Assembly: GCA_033855775.1 (NCBI GenBank)
Contig: JAWVFT010000118.1
Span: forward strand, 1-25,088
DNA: 25,088 nucleotides
Reading direction: 5' to 3'
Source of the DNA: DASVTR01 sp033855775
GTDB lineage: Bacteria > Acidobacteriota > Blastocatellia > Pyrinomonadales > Pyrinomonadaceae
This document shows, piece by piece, positions 1 to 7,735 of this stretch; the stretch's first letter is position 1; the number at the start of each line of letters is the position of its first letter. Below the pieces are notes generated by a model. That model had not been told where the DNA came from, ran no database searches, and saw only the letters and a list, made by a program, of their open reading frames with translations. Both the position numbers and the translations under genes were made by a program.

Positions 1-1
1 A

Positions 2-1105
2 ATCCTGCGCCCGCTCCTGTTTCGTCTGCCGCCTGAGACGGCGCACGAGTTGGCGCTGCGAATGTTGAAGCTGTCGCTCAAGTCTGAGCGGGCGCGACGA
101 TTGGCGGCGCGTCGTTTCAATCTTGAACAAGACGCGCGGTTGCAGCGTTTCGGTTTGGAGTTTCGCAATCCAATCGGGTTGGCGGCGGGGTTCGACAAGA
201 ACGGCGCGGCGGCTGAAGCTCTGGCGGCGCTGGGTTTCGGTTTTATAGAAGTCGGGACGGTGACGCATCAGGCGCAGGCTGGCAACCCGCGACCGCGCCT
301 CTTTCGTCTGCCCGCGGATAACGCTTTGATTAATCGTCAGGGCTTCAACAATCGCGGCGCGGCGGCGCTGGCCGCGAGGTTGGCAGCGCATCGCCCTGAC
401 TGCGTGCTCGGCATCAACATCGGCAAGAGCCGCGCCGTGCCAATCGAAGAAGCGATTGACGATTATCTGGCGAGCTTCGAGTTGGTCTACCCGCACGCCG
501 ATTACATAGCGGTCAACGTTAGCTCGCCGAACACGCCGCAGTTGCGCGAGCTACAACAATCGGACGCGCTCGCGTCGCTGCTCGATGCTTTGCAAGAGCG
601 CAATCTTGAGTTAGCGCGCGAACAAGAGCGAGGCGAGCCGTTGCCGTTGTTAGTCAAGATTGCGCCGGACCTTTCGCTGCCGGAAGCGGAAGCGATTGTC
701 GAAGTCGCTTTGCGAGCGCGCTTGTCCGGCATCATTGCCACGAATACGACGACCAGTCGCGCGGGGTTACGAACGCCTGCGAATACGGTCGCAGCGTGCG
801 GGCAAGGCGGCTTGAGCGGCGCTCCGTTGCGCGAGCGTTCGACCGCGATGATTGCCGCGCTCTATCGCCTGACGCGCGGCAAGCTGGCGATTGTAGGGGC
901 CGGCGGCGTCTTCAACGCAACGGACGCGTGGGAGAAAATCTGCGCCGGGGCGAGCCTCGTGCAGTTGTACACGGGCTTTATCTACGAAGGCGTCACTGTG
1001 GCGCGCGCGATAAACGAAGGGCTGCAAAGGTTGATGACGCAGGAAGGCTTTCGCTCTCTGGATGAAGCGGTCGGCTCGCGCGCGAAGGAACTCGCGGCGG
1101 CTTAA
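2..1105 (+). CDS. pyrD: Dihydroorotate dehydrogenase (quinone), class 2; 5' end outside window
   Basis: Oxidises dihydroorotate to orotate with quinone as acceptor, the fourth step of UMP synthesis, at the inner membrane face. The reading frame is open from base 2: the visible N-terminus (LRPLLFRLPPETAHELALRM) is the family's membrane-associating helix region, so the true start lies before the window and the internal TTG at 50 is not the start. Visible FMN and substrate motifs include FDKNG, NRQGFNNRGA, GINIGKS, VNVSSPNTPQLR (the Ser of this loop is the class 2 catalytic base), LVKIAPDL, IATNTTTSR and GAGGVFNATDAWEKI near the C-terminus. About 367 residues are seen, near full length. pyrF follows 61 nt downstream, so the pair is probably one pyrimidine biosynthesis unit. 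Confidence 0.95.
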   Translation: MLRPLLFRLPPETAHELALRMLKLSLKSERARRLAARRFNLEQDARLQRFGLEFRNPIGLAAGFDKNGAAAEALAALGFGFIEVGTVTHQAQAGNPRPRLFRLPADNALINRQGFNNRGAAALAARLAAHRPDCVLGINIGKSRAVPIEEAIDDYLASFELVYPHADYIAVNVSSPNTPQLRELQQSDALASLLDALQERNLELAREQERGEPLPLLVKIAPDLSLPEAEAIVEVALRARLSGIIATNTTTSRAGLRTPANTVAACGQGGLSGAPLRERSTAMIAALYRLTRGKLAIVGAGGVFNATDAWEKICAGASLVQLYTGFIYEGVTVARAINEGLQRLMTQEGFRSLDEAVGSRAKELAAA

Positions 1106-1166
1106 AAGCGGAAGTTTTTCCTGAGCCGGATATATCTTGCGCGCAAGCGGCGGGCGGAGGAATCGT

Positions 1167-1913
1167 ATGAAAGAGAACAAGCTGACGGGAGAGAACAAGC
1201 TGATTATCGCGCTCGACGTGGAGACGGTCGGGCGGGCGCGCGAGTTGGTCGGCGCGCTTCGAGATGTGGCGGGGATGTTCAAGATTGGCTCGCAGCTTTT
1301 CACAGCCGCCGGGCCAGAGTTTGTGCGCGAGATTGTCGCGGCTGGCTCGCGCGTTTTCCTCGACCTGAAATTTCACGACATCCCAAGCACAGTGGCCGCC
1401 GCGGGGCGCGAGGCCGCGCGGCTCGGCGTCTCCATCTTCAACGTTCATGCGGCGGGCGGAAGCGAGATGATGAAGCGCACGGCGGAAGCCGTGGCCGAAG
1501 TGTCGGAGCGCGAAGGATTGGCGCGGCCCAAAGTGATTGCGGTGACTGTGTTGACAAGCTCTGACGCGGCGACGCTCAAAGAGGTCGGCTTGATGTTTGA
1601 GCCGGGAGAGCAGGTGGCGCGGCTGGCGCGGCTGGCCGCGGAGTGTGGCCTCGACGGCGTTGTCGCATCGCCGCTTGAAGTCGAGCTTGTGCGCTCGGTC
1701 GTCGAGCACGAAGATTTTGTGCTGGTGACTCCGGGCGTGCGGCCCGCGGGCGTTGACGCGCATGACCAGAAGCGCGTGATGACGCCCGCCGCAGCCGTTC
1801 GCGCCGGAGCCGATTATCTGGTGGTCGGGCGCGCGATTCTCGACGCGGACAATCCGGCGCAAGCGGCGCAGTTGATTCTGGAAGAGATGCGCGGCGCGTT
1901 CGAGGCGGCTTAA
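1167..1913 (+). CDS. pyrF: Orotidine-5'-phosphate decarboxylase
   Basis: Decarboxylates OMP to UMP, the last step of de novo pyrimidine synthesis, in the cytoplasm. The ATG at 1167 is chosen over an upstream TTG at 1137 because GGCGGAGGAA lies just before it and the family starts close to the LIIALDV strand. The protein is 248 residues, normal for the family. The catalytic DxKxxD motif is visible as D66-L-K68-F-H-D71, with upstream K39 in MFKIGSQLF. Phosphate-binding elements appear as TPGVRPAG and DYLVVGRAI near the C-terminus. It lies after pyrD and 3 nt before the next gene, with which it is probably co-transcribed. Confidence 0.95.
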   Translation: MKENKLTGENKLIIALDVETVGRARELVGALRDVAGMFKIGSQLFTAAGPEFVREIVAAGSRVFLDLKFHDIPSTVAAAGREAARLGVSIFNVHAAGGSEMMKRTAEAVAEVSEREGLARPKVIAVTVLTSSDAATLKEVGLMFEPGEQVARLARLAAECGLDGVVASPLEVELVRSVVEHEDFVLVTPGVRPAGVDAHDQKRVMTPAAAVRAGADYLVVGRAILDADNPAQAAQLILEEMRGAFEAA

Positions 1914-1916
1914 GCG

Positions 1917-2741
1917 ATGACGGCGAAGCTGGCACAGCCTGCGTCTGTCAATACGGACAGGCCCGTTTATCAAACGCAGGGCAGCGGCCCCGCGTTTCTC
2001 TACGTGCCGGGCATCGAAGGCACGGGCAAGCTCTTTTTCAAGCAAGCGGACGACCTCGCGCGCGACCATACAGTGATTACTTTTCCGCTGCGCCCGCGCG
2101 GGCGTTACGGCATGGGAGAGTTAATCGGCGACCTCGTTTGGATTATTCGTGACGCGGGGTTTGAGCGCGCCACCGCCCTCGGCGAATCTTTCGGCGGGCT
2201 GCTCTTGATGGCCGCCGCGATAGCGCATCCCGAACGCTTTGAGCGACTGATTCTCGTCAATACTTTTTCACATTTCGAGGCGCAGGCGAAAATCAAGTTG
2301 GGCGTCGCGCTCTTCTCCCTTTTGCCGTATCCTGCTCTGAAGGCTTACAGGAAGATGGGCGGCGGGCGTTCGCTCTTCGACGCCGGAGTCGCGCCGCAAG
2401 ACCGTCTCGCCTGTCGAGAGCACACGCGCGAAGTCGGCAGCGAAGGCTATCTCTCGCGGCTGCGAATCATTCGTGACACTGACCTGCGCCCTCGCCTGGC
2501 GGAGATACAGGCGCCGACGCTGGTGGTGGCGGGAACCGAAGACCGTTTGCTAAATGCCGTGCGCTCGGCGAAAATCATCGCGTCGGCAATTCCCCGCTCG
2601 CAGCTTAAGACGCTGGAAGGCATGGGACATCTGGCGCTCGTGTCGGGCCGCGTGCGCGTGCGCGACTGGCTGGCCGAATTTCAGCCGGAGCCGAACGCCC
2701 GGACGAAGGAAGAGGAACTCCGGCGCGGGCGCAGCGTTTAG
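1917..2741 (+). CDS. Alpha/beta-hydrolase fold protein
   Basis: A 274-residue predicted serine hydrolase of the alpha/beta fold; the substrate is unknown. The nucleophile elbow G-E-S91-F-G, an acid at D209 in GTEDRLL and a histidine at H238 in GMGHLA give a plausible Ser-Asp-His triad in canonical order. An oxyanion-type segment YVPGIEGTG occurs near residues 29-37. No signal peptide is seen, so it is probably cytoplasmic. The start is 3 nt after the pyrF stop, suggesting translational coupling, although nothing ties it to pyrimidine metabolism. Esterase, lipase or C-C hydrolase activity are all possible. Confidence 0.8.
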   Translation: MTAKLAQPASVNTDRPVYQTQGSGPAFLYVPGIEGTGKLFFKQADDLARDHTVITFPLRPRGRYGMGELIGDLVWIIRDAGFERATALGESFGGLLLMAAAIAHPERFERLILVNTFSHFEAQAKIKLGVALFSLLPYPALKAYRKMGGGRSLFDAGVAPQDRLACREHTREVGSEGYLSRLRIIRDTDLRPRLAEIQAPTLVVAGTEDRLLNAVRSAKIIASAIPRSQLKTLEGMGHLALVSGRVRVRDWLAEFQPEPNARTKEEELRRGRSV

Positions 2742-2810
2742 CAATTGCGCGCGGGAAAGCGCGTCTCCCGGCAGACACGTTTATTTTCAAGGCACAGAGG
2801 ACAAGAACAT

Positions 2811-4346
2811 TTGAAAGCCACGCTGCTGACTCTCACGACGCTGCTGCTCTTCGGGCTACTGCCGTTTCATCCGGTCGCGGCGCAACAGACCGGGACGGTT
2901 GAAGCCATCGCCGCATCGCCATATCGCATCGGCGAGCGTTTGACTTATCACGTCACGTTCTCGAATTTCATCAACGCCGCGCACATCGAATTGCTGGTGG
3001 CCGCGCGCGGCCAGTTCTTCAACCGCGATGCCCTGCAACTGCGCGCGCACATCGAGACGGCGGGCGTCGTCAATGCCGCGCTCTATTCCATCAACAACGA
3101 CTACACGACATACCTGGACCCGGCCTCCGGCCTGCCCTTTCGCACGCAGCAGGTGATACGCGAAGGCGGGCGCACGACAGACACTTCGAGCGAGTATAAC
3201 CAGCCGGTCGGGACGGCTGCGATTCCAGACAAGCTCAGGATTGGAGAGTTTCCGGGGACTTACGATTTCATCTCGGCGCTTTATCGCCTGCGCGCTCTCG
3301 CCTTAAACGAAGGCTCCGTTTATTACTTCATGGCGCGCAACGACATGGACGGGTACGCCGTCGAGTTCAGCGTCATCGGGCGGCAGTTGATTAAAACCAA
3401 CGTCGGCTCTTTCAACACCATCGTCACGCAGTTGCGCGTGCCGAAGGACGAGGCGGCCAACAAATTCCGCACGCGGATTTACTTCAGCGACGACGTGCGC
3501 CATGTGCCTGTGCTGCTCACCGCGCGTCATCCTTCGGGTGAGATACGCATCGAGTTGGCCGGTTCCGAACTGCCCGAACAGACGATGCAAACGACCACCA
3601 ACGTCGTCAAGCCGCCCGTCAATCTTCCGCCCACGACGAACGTCGCCGCGGTTCCGGGCAGCACGGCGTTTCCTTCGGGCTTGCCCTTCAATGCCGGGGA
3701 ACAACTCAACTTCAACGTCAGTCTAGGCGCGACGCCGCAGCCGGTCGGAACAATCTCTTTGCAGGTGCGCGCCCGCGCCAAGTACTTCAACCGCGACGGA
3801 ATCCAACTCGGCATGAAGGCGCAGACGACGAGCGCGGCCCAACGTCTCTACAGCCTCAACGACCAGATAAATTCTTACCTTGACCCCAACACGTTGCTGC
3901 CCTTCCGCACCGAGCTTCAACTACAGGAAGGGCGCGACCGCGCCAATCAGGTCTTGACGATAGACCAGGACCGCGGCAACGTCGTGACGGACAAAGGCAC
4001 GCGCATAGAGATTCCGGTCGGCACGCACGACATGCTCTCCGTCATCTACGCTCTGCGCTCTTTCAATCTGGCGCCGCCGAAGCGCAACGCCGTCTCGATT
4101 CTCATCAACAATCGCCCGCGCACGCTCTTTATCACTTCGCTCAAGCGCGAGATGATTGACCTCGGCGGGCAGAAGATTGCGGCTCTGCAATTGTCTCTAA
4201 CGACGGACGACGCGCAGGGCGACAGGCTCGGCCTGCGGCTCTGGGTCAGCGAAGATAATCGCCGCCTGCCTTTGCGCATCACCGCCAACACTCCGCTCGG
4301 CCCCGCCCGCGCAGACCTCAACATCATTCCGCTCGTTCGTCAATAA
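2811..4346 (+). CDS. Secreted protein with two DUF3108-like halves
   Basis: The preferred start is the TTG at 2811, which gives MKATLLTLTTLLLFGLL and a typical signal peptide with likely cleavage after residue 24 (VAA|QQ). An in-frame TTG at 2745 would put 22 polar residues before it. AGAGG lies about 10 nt upstream of 2811. The 511-residue product contains two similar halves. Each has a GExLxxxV strand near its beginning (GERLTYHV, GEQLNFNV), then FNRDxxQL, then LYSxNxxxxxYLDPxxxLPFRT. This matches the DUF3108 outer-membrane-associated family, which has no established biochemical role. The duplicated halves and Pro/Thr-rich linker suggest a periplasmic two-lobed protein. It ends convergently with the cyclase gene. 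Confidence 0.8.
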   Translation: MKATLLTLTTLLLFGLLPFHPVAAQQTGTVEAIAASPYRIGERLTYHVTFSNFINAAHIELLVAARGQFFNRDALQLRAHIETAGVVNAALYSINNDYTTYLDPASGLPFRTQQVIREGGRTTDTSSEYNQPVGTAAIPDKLRIGEFPGTYDFISALYRLRALALNEGSVYYFMARNDMDGYAVEFSVIGRQLIKTNVGSFNTIVTQLRVPKDEAANKFRTRIYFSDDVRHVPVLLTARHPSGEIRIELAGSELPEQTMQTTTNVVKPPVNLPPTTNVAAVPGSTAFPSGLPFNAGEQLNFNVSLGATPQPVGTISLQVRARAKYFNRDGIQLGMKAQTTSAAQRLYSLNDQINSYLDPNTLLPFRTELQLQEGRDRANQVLTIDQDRGNVVTDKGTRIEIPVGTHDMLSVIYALRSFNLAPPKRNAVSILINNRPRTLFITSLKREMIDLGGQKIAALQLSLTTDDAQGDRLGLRLWVSEDNRRLPLRITANTPLGPARADLNIIPLVRQ

Positions 4347-4350
4347 AGCC

Positions 4351-4410
4351 CGCGGCTCGTCAACAAAGTCTACGGCTCGTTAACAAAGTTGGCGGCTCAA
4401 TCGAAAGCTT
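4351..4410. repeat. Short 20-bp tandem repeat between convergent genes
   Basis: Two near-identical 20-bp units (4351-4370 and 4371-4390, sharing CGGCTCGTYAACAAAGTY) are followed by a degenerate third at 4391-4410. A diverged half-unit is visible before them inside the end of the upstream gene. The array spans the whole gap between two convergent stops, and the third unit includes the stop codon of the cyclase. It may be slippage-generated. There is no clear terminator hairpin. Confidence 0.6.
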
Positions 4411-6025
4411 GTTTGGCAGGCTCGGTCGTCGCTTCTTCGGGTTCATAGTTGACGCTGTAGACCTGCACGGCTTCGTCTATATTTTTCACGGTGACGGCTT
4501 CCGGCGCGCTGAGCGCGAAGGCTTGTCCGAGTTCGGCGGCGGTCGTGGCTGTGACGAGAATCTGTCCGGGCCGCGCGATACCTTCGATGCGCGAGGCGAT
4601 GTTAACGGTATCGCCGATGGCCGTGTACTCGGAGCGTTGGTGCGCGCCGATGACGCCGACGGTCGCTTCGCCCGTGTTGATGCCGATGCCGAGTTGGACA
4701 GTCGGCAGATTCTTGGCCGTCAACTGCTGGTTGACTTCCCTGACGCGCCGCTGCATGCCAATGGCCGCCGCGACGGCGTTGGCCGCGTCATGCTCGGAAC
4801 TGAGCGGAGCGCCGAAGAGAGCCATCAAGCCGTCGCCGATATACTTGTTGAGCGTTCCATGATGCTCGAAGATTTCGGCGGCCATCGCCGTGAAGAGAAT
4901 GTTCAGCAGGTCAACGATGGTTTCGGGACGCGCGCGGTGCGCCAGTTTCGTAAAGCCGCGCACGTCGCAGAAGAGCACGGTCAGACGTTTATTGACGCCG
5001 CCGAGTTGATACTTCTCCGGGTTCTCGACCAACTCTTTGATGATGTGTTCGGGCATGAAGCGGGCGAAGGCTGCGCGGGCCAGAGCTTCGCGCTGCGAAC
5101 GCTCGTGGGCGCGTGTGGCTTCGACGGCGGTGGCCGCCTGCGCCGCCACTGCGCCGAGCAGTTGCGTGTCTAAATCCGTGAACTTGTCCGGCGTCACGCG
5201 GCGGTCTATGTAGAGCGCGCCGTAGATTCCGTCGCGGCCAATCAAGGGAGCGCACGCCAGCGAACTGATGCTTTGCATCACGACGCTCTCGCTCAGTTTC
5301 AGGTTCATGTCCTGCAAGACATCGTGCGACGAGAGCATCACGCGCTGCTCGATGGCGGTGCGAACGGCGGTGCGACTGATGGAGCGCTGGTTGGCCGTTT
5401 CGTTATCACGAAAGCGCAGGCTGACGGGTCGCAGTTCTGCGGTCGTTTCATCAATCAGCAGGGCCGCGCAGCAATCCGCCGGAATCGCGCGCATGACGAT
5501 GGCCGTCGCGTATTCCAGAATCGACTGCGTATCGAAGACGGTGGCCAGCGCCGCGCTCATCTCGCACAGTTGAGCCAGCATCTGCGCCTTGCGCCGTAGC
5601 TCTTCAATCTCATGCTGGCGCGAGCCGGAGATGAACGAATTGGTAATCAACGAAGTGAAGCCGGAGGTGACGGGAGCCATCGAAGTGCTCATCGAGAGCG
5701 GGTCGTCCGTATAGCGCAGCGGAGTTTCCCTGCGCGTGATGACGAAGCGCATCGAGGCAATCTTGAATGAGTCGCCGTCCGCGAGCGTGGCTTCGCCCAT
5801 CTCAGCCGTCACGGCTGCGTCATTGGCCAGCACGACGTTGCCTTTGCTGATATTCGCCAGCAGGACTGTGCCGTGCGCGGCGGCGCGTATGACGGCGTGG
5901 CGACGCGAGACGCGAAGGTCGTCAATGCGTATGTCGTTGTCGGGCGCGCGGCCAACGGTCAGCCGCCCGCCTTCCGGCAAGTCCCACTCGCGCTTCATGC
6001 CTTCCGCTTCCTGAATCGTAAACAT
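4397..6025 (-). CDS. FHA-GAF-class III adenylate/guanylate cyclase
   Basis: A 542-residue soluble signalling enzyme. Residues about 1-97 form an FHA domain with VGR (24-26) and SRRH (40-43), expected to bind phosphothreonine. Residues about 145-305 look like a GAF sensor domain. Residues about 340-525 form a class III cyclase domain. Metal-binding aspartates are D354 (FCDVRGF) and D398 (YIGDGLMALFG). K394 fits the purine-specifying lysine of adenylate cyclases, and N475/R479 in GDTVNIASR fit the transition-state pair, so the domain looks active and cAMP is the likely product. No transmembrane segment is seen. It is the second gene of a minus-strand pair, starting 6 nt after the acyl-CoA synthetase stop. 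What the FHA and GAF domains sense cannot be told from sequence. Confidence 0.9.
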   Translation of the reverse strand: MFTIQEAEGMKREWDLPEGGRLTVGRAPDNDIRIDDLRVSRRHAVIRAAAHGTVLLANISKGNVVLANDAAVTAEMGEATLADGDSFKIASMRFVITRRETPLRYTDDPLSMSTSMAPVTSGFTSLITNSFISGSRQHEIEELRRKAQMLAQLCEMSAALATVFDTQSILEYATAIVMRAIPADCCAALLIDETTAELRPVSLRFRDNETANQRSISRTAVRTAIEQRVMLSSHDVLQDMNLKLSESVVMQSISSLACAPLIGRDGIYGALYIDRRVTPDKFTDLDTQLLGAVAAQAATAVEATRAHERSQREALARAAFARFMPEHIIKELVENPEKYQLGGVNKRLTVLFCDVRGFTKLAHRARPETIVDLLNILFTAMAAEIFEHHGTLNKYIGDGLMALFGAPLSSEHDAANAVAAAIGMQRRVREVNQQLTAKNLPTVQLGIGINTGEATVGVIGAHQRSEYTAIGDTVNIASRIEGIARPGQILVTATTAAELGQAFALSAPEAVTVKNIDEAVQVYSVNYEPEEATTEPAKQAFD

Positions 6026-6031
6026 CAGCTT

Positions 6032-7615
6032 TTAAGCCTCGACCGTCTTCCCTTCATCGCTCTCGTCCAGAAGCTTGCGGACTAACTCACGCTTAAGCAA
6101 CTTGCCGGTCGGCCCCTTCGGAATGTCCGCGACAAAGCGCACCGACTTGGGGCATTTATAATCCGCGAGGCGTTCGCGGCAGAAGCTCAATAGCTCTTCT
6201 TCCGTCACCCGCGCGCCTTCTTTGAACACGACGAAGGCGACCACCTCTTCGCCGTACAGCGCATCCGGCACACCGATGGTCGCCGCCGCGCCGACCGCTT
6301 CATGGCCGTACAAAACTTCGTCAATCTCGCGCGGGTAAATATTTTCACCGGCGCGAATAATCATGTCCGACTTGCGGTCAACGATGTAGTAAAAGCCGTC
6401 CGCGTCTCTGTAGCCGACATCGCCCGTGTGAAACCAGCCGCCGCGAAAAGCCTGCGCGGTCGCTTCCTCGTTCTTGAAATAGCCCTTCAAGATATTCTCG
6501 CCGCGCAGGACAATTTCGCCCAGTTGCCCGTCGGCCACGTCTGCCCCGTCGTCGTCAACAATCTTCATCTCGTTGCCGATGGGCAGGCCGCACGAACCCG
6601 GTCGCCGCCGCTCGTCAGGCGGGTTGAAAGTCGAGCGACACGTTGACTCAGACATCCCGTAGCCCTCGATGACCAGACAATCAAACGTCTCCTCGAAACG
6701 CTTCAACACTTCGGCTGGCACAGGCGCGGAGCCGCACAAAGCGAAACGCAACTGGCTCGTCCTGAGTCCGGCTGGCACGCCCTGCGGGTAAGTGTTGACG
6801 AGCAGGCTCAGCATCGTTGCGACCGAGCCGAACGAAGTCACTTCATAATCCGAGACGATGTGCCAGAAACGCTTGACCGAAAATTTCGTGGTCACGACCG
6901 TCGAGCCGTTTGCATAGAGCGGGGCGAGCGTCGCCACCATCACCGCGTTGACGTGAAACAGCGGCATCACTATGAGCAGGCGGTCGCGTTCTGTGAATTT
7001 CAGCCACGCCGTAATCTGCCGCGCGTTGGCCAGCAGGTTGCCGTGCGTCAGCAAGCAGCCCTTCGGCTTGCCCGTCGTCCCCGAAGTGTAGATGATGAAG
7101 GCGACATCATCCTTCTCAATCTGCCGCGGCGGCAACTCAATCGTCTCTGCAAACGCTGCGGTCGCGCGTCTCTCATCATCAAACTCAATGACCGCGCCGA
7201 GCGACGACAGTTGCGCTCGCGCTTCCTCAATCTTCGGCAGAAATTCCGAATGAACGAGCAGGGCTTTCGCTTCCGAATGGTTAATGACGTAAGCCATCTC
7301 CTGCGGCTTGAGCAGCGAATTGATGGGGCTGGCCAGCGCGCCCAACTTGAAGCAAGCGAAGTAAGCGATGAGATACTCCGCGCTGTTCGGCAGCAAGAGG
7401 CTGACGACCGCGCCCTTCTCGACGCCGTGGCTCAAGAGCAAGCGCGCCGCACGGTTGACAGCCGCGTCAAACTCCGCGTAGCTATATTTTCGCCCGTCAA
7501 CTTCCGAGAACAGAAACACTTTGTCCGGCGACAGCCTCGCTCTCTCTTCCAGCAACTCACGAAGATTGCGCGGCTCTCCTGCGCCCGCGACGGTTGATAA
7601 GTTTTGACCAGTCAT
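6032..7615 (-). CDS. AMP-forming acyl-CoA synthetase (fatty acid-CoA ligase type)
   Basis: A member of the ANL superfamily that activates a carboxylic acid to its acyl-AMP and then acyl-CoA. The ATP-binding motif YTSGTTGKPKG, the GYGMSEST motif, the GWFHTGDVGYRDADGFYYIVDRK hinge region (cut here to GWFHTGDVG and YIVDRKSD) and the C-terminal catalytic lysine segment GPTGKLLKRE are all present. The ATG at 7615 (MTGQNLSTVAG) is preferred, giving 528 residues; an in-frame ATG at 7714 would add 33 atypical residues. Overall style resembles medium/long-chain fatty acyl-CoA ligases, but chain length cannot be fixed. It is divergent from the aldehyde dehydrogenase gene and upstream of the cyclase gene in one operon. 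Confidence 0.88.
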   Translation of the reverse strand: MTGQNLSTVAGAGEPRNLRELLEERARLSPDKVFLFSEVDGRKYSYAEFDAAVNRAARLLLSHGVEKGAVVSLLLPNSAEYLIAYFACFKLGALASPINSLLKPQEMAYVINHSEAKALLVHSEFLPKIEEARAQLSSLGAVIEFDDERRATAAFAETIELPPRQIEKDDVAFIIYTSGTTGKPKGCLLTHGNLLANARQITAWLKFTERDRLLIVMPLFHVNAVMVATLAPLYANGSTVVTTKFSVKRFWHIVSDYEVTSFGSVATMLSLLVNTYPQGVPAGLRTSQLRFALCGSAPVPAEVLKRFEETFDCLVIEGYGMSESTCRSTFNPPDERRRPGSCGLPIGNEMKIVDDDGADVADGQLGEIVLRGENILKGYFKNEEATAQAFRGGWFHTGDVGYRDADGFYYIVDRKSDMIIRAGENIYPREIDEVLYGHEAVGAAATIGVPDALYGEEVVAFVVFKEGARVTEEELLSFCRERLADYKCPKSVRFVADIPKGPTGKLLKRELVRKLLDESDEGKTVEA

Positions 7616-7735
7616 CTTGTGCCTATGATATATTAACGGAGGTTCCGGCTGCCAGATTGCCCAGACTGTAAGCGGAACGAAAAAACGAAAGGTCTGCGTT
7701 GCCGCGTCCGGCATTCATCCTGCATACTTCTCCAT
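7616..7735. promoter_or_regulatory. Divergent intergenic region, probable promoters
   Basis: A 120-bp gap separates divergently transcribed acyl-CoA synthetase and aldehyde dehydrogenase genes, so promoters for both are expected here. It holds an A/T-rich core (TATGATATATTAAC, 7624-7637). For the plus strand, TTGACC at 7604-7609 with TATATT at 7629-7634 has a long 19-nt spacer. CAGAC and GTCTG arms at about 7661 and 7692 could be a weak operator. None of these assignments is firm, and no good ribosome binding site precedes either start. Confidence 0.35.

Noticed and set aside
1136..1147. Perfect 12-bp palindrome CTTGCGCGCAAG between pyrD and pyrF
   Set aside because: Short, without T run; G/C-rich palindromes of this size are common in such sequence, so no regulator or terminator is claimed.
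993..2069. Long minus-strand open frame (358 codons) opposite pyrD/pyrF
   Set aside because: Low-complexity Arg/His-rich translation typical of the antisense of high-G+C genes; pyrF and pyrD on the plus strand are certain.
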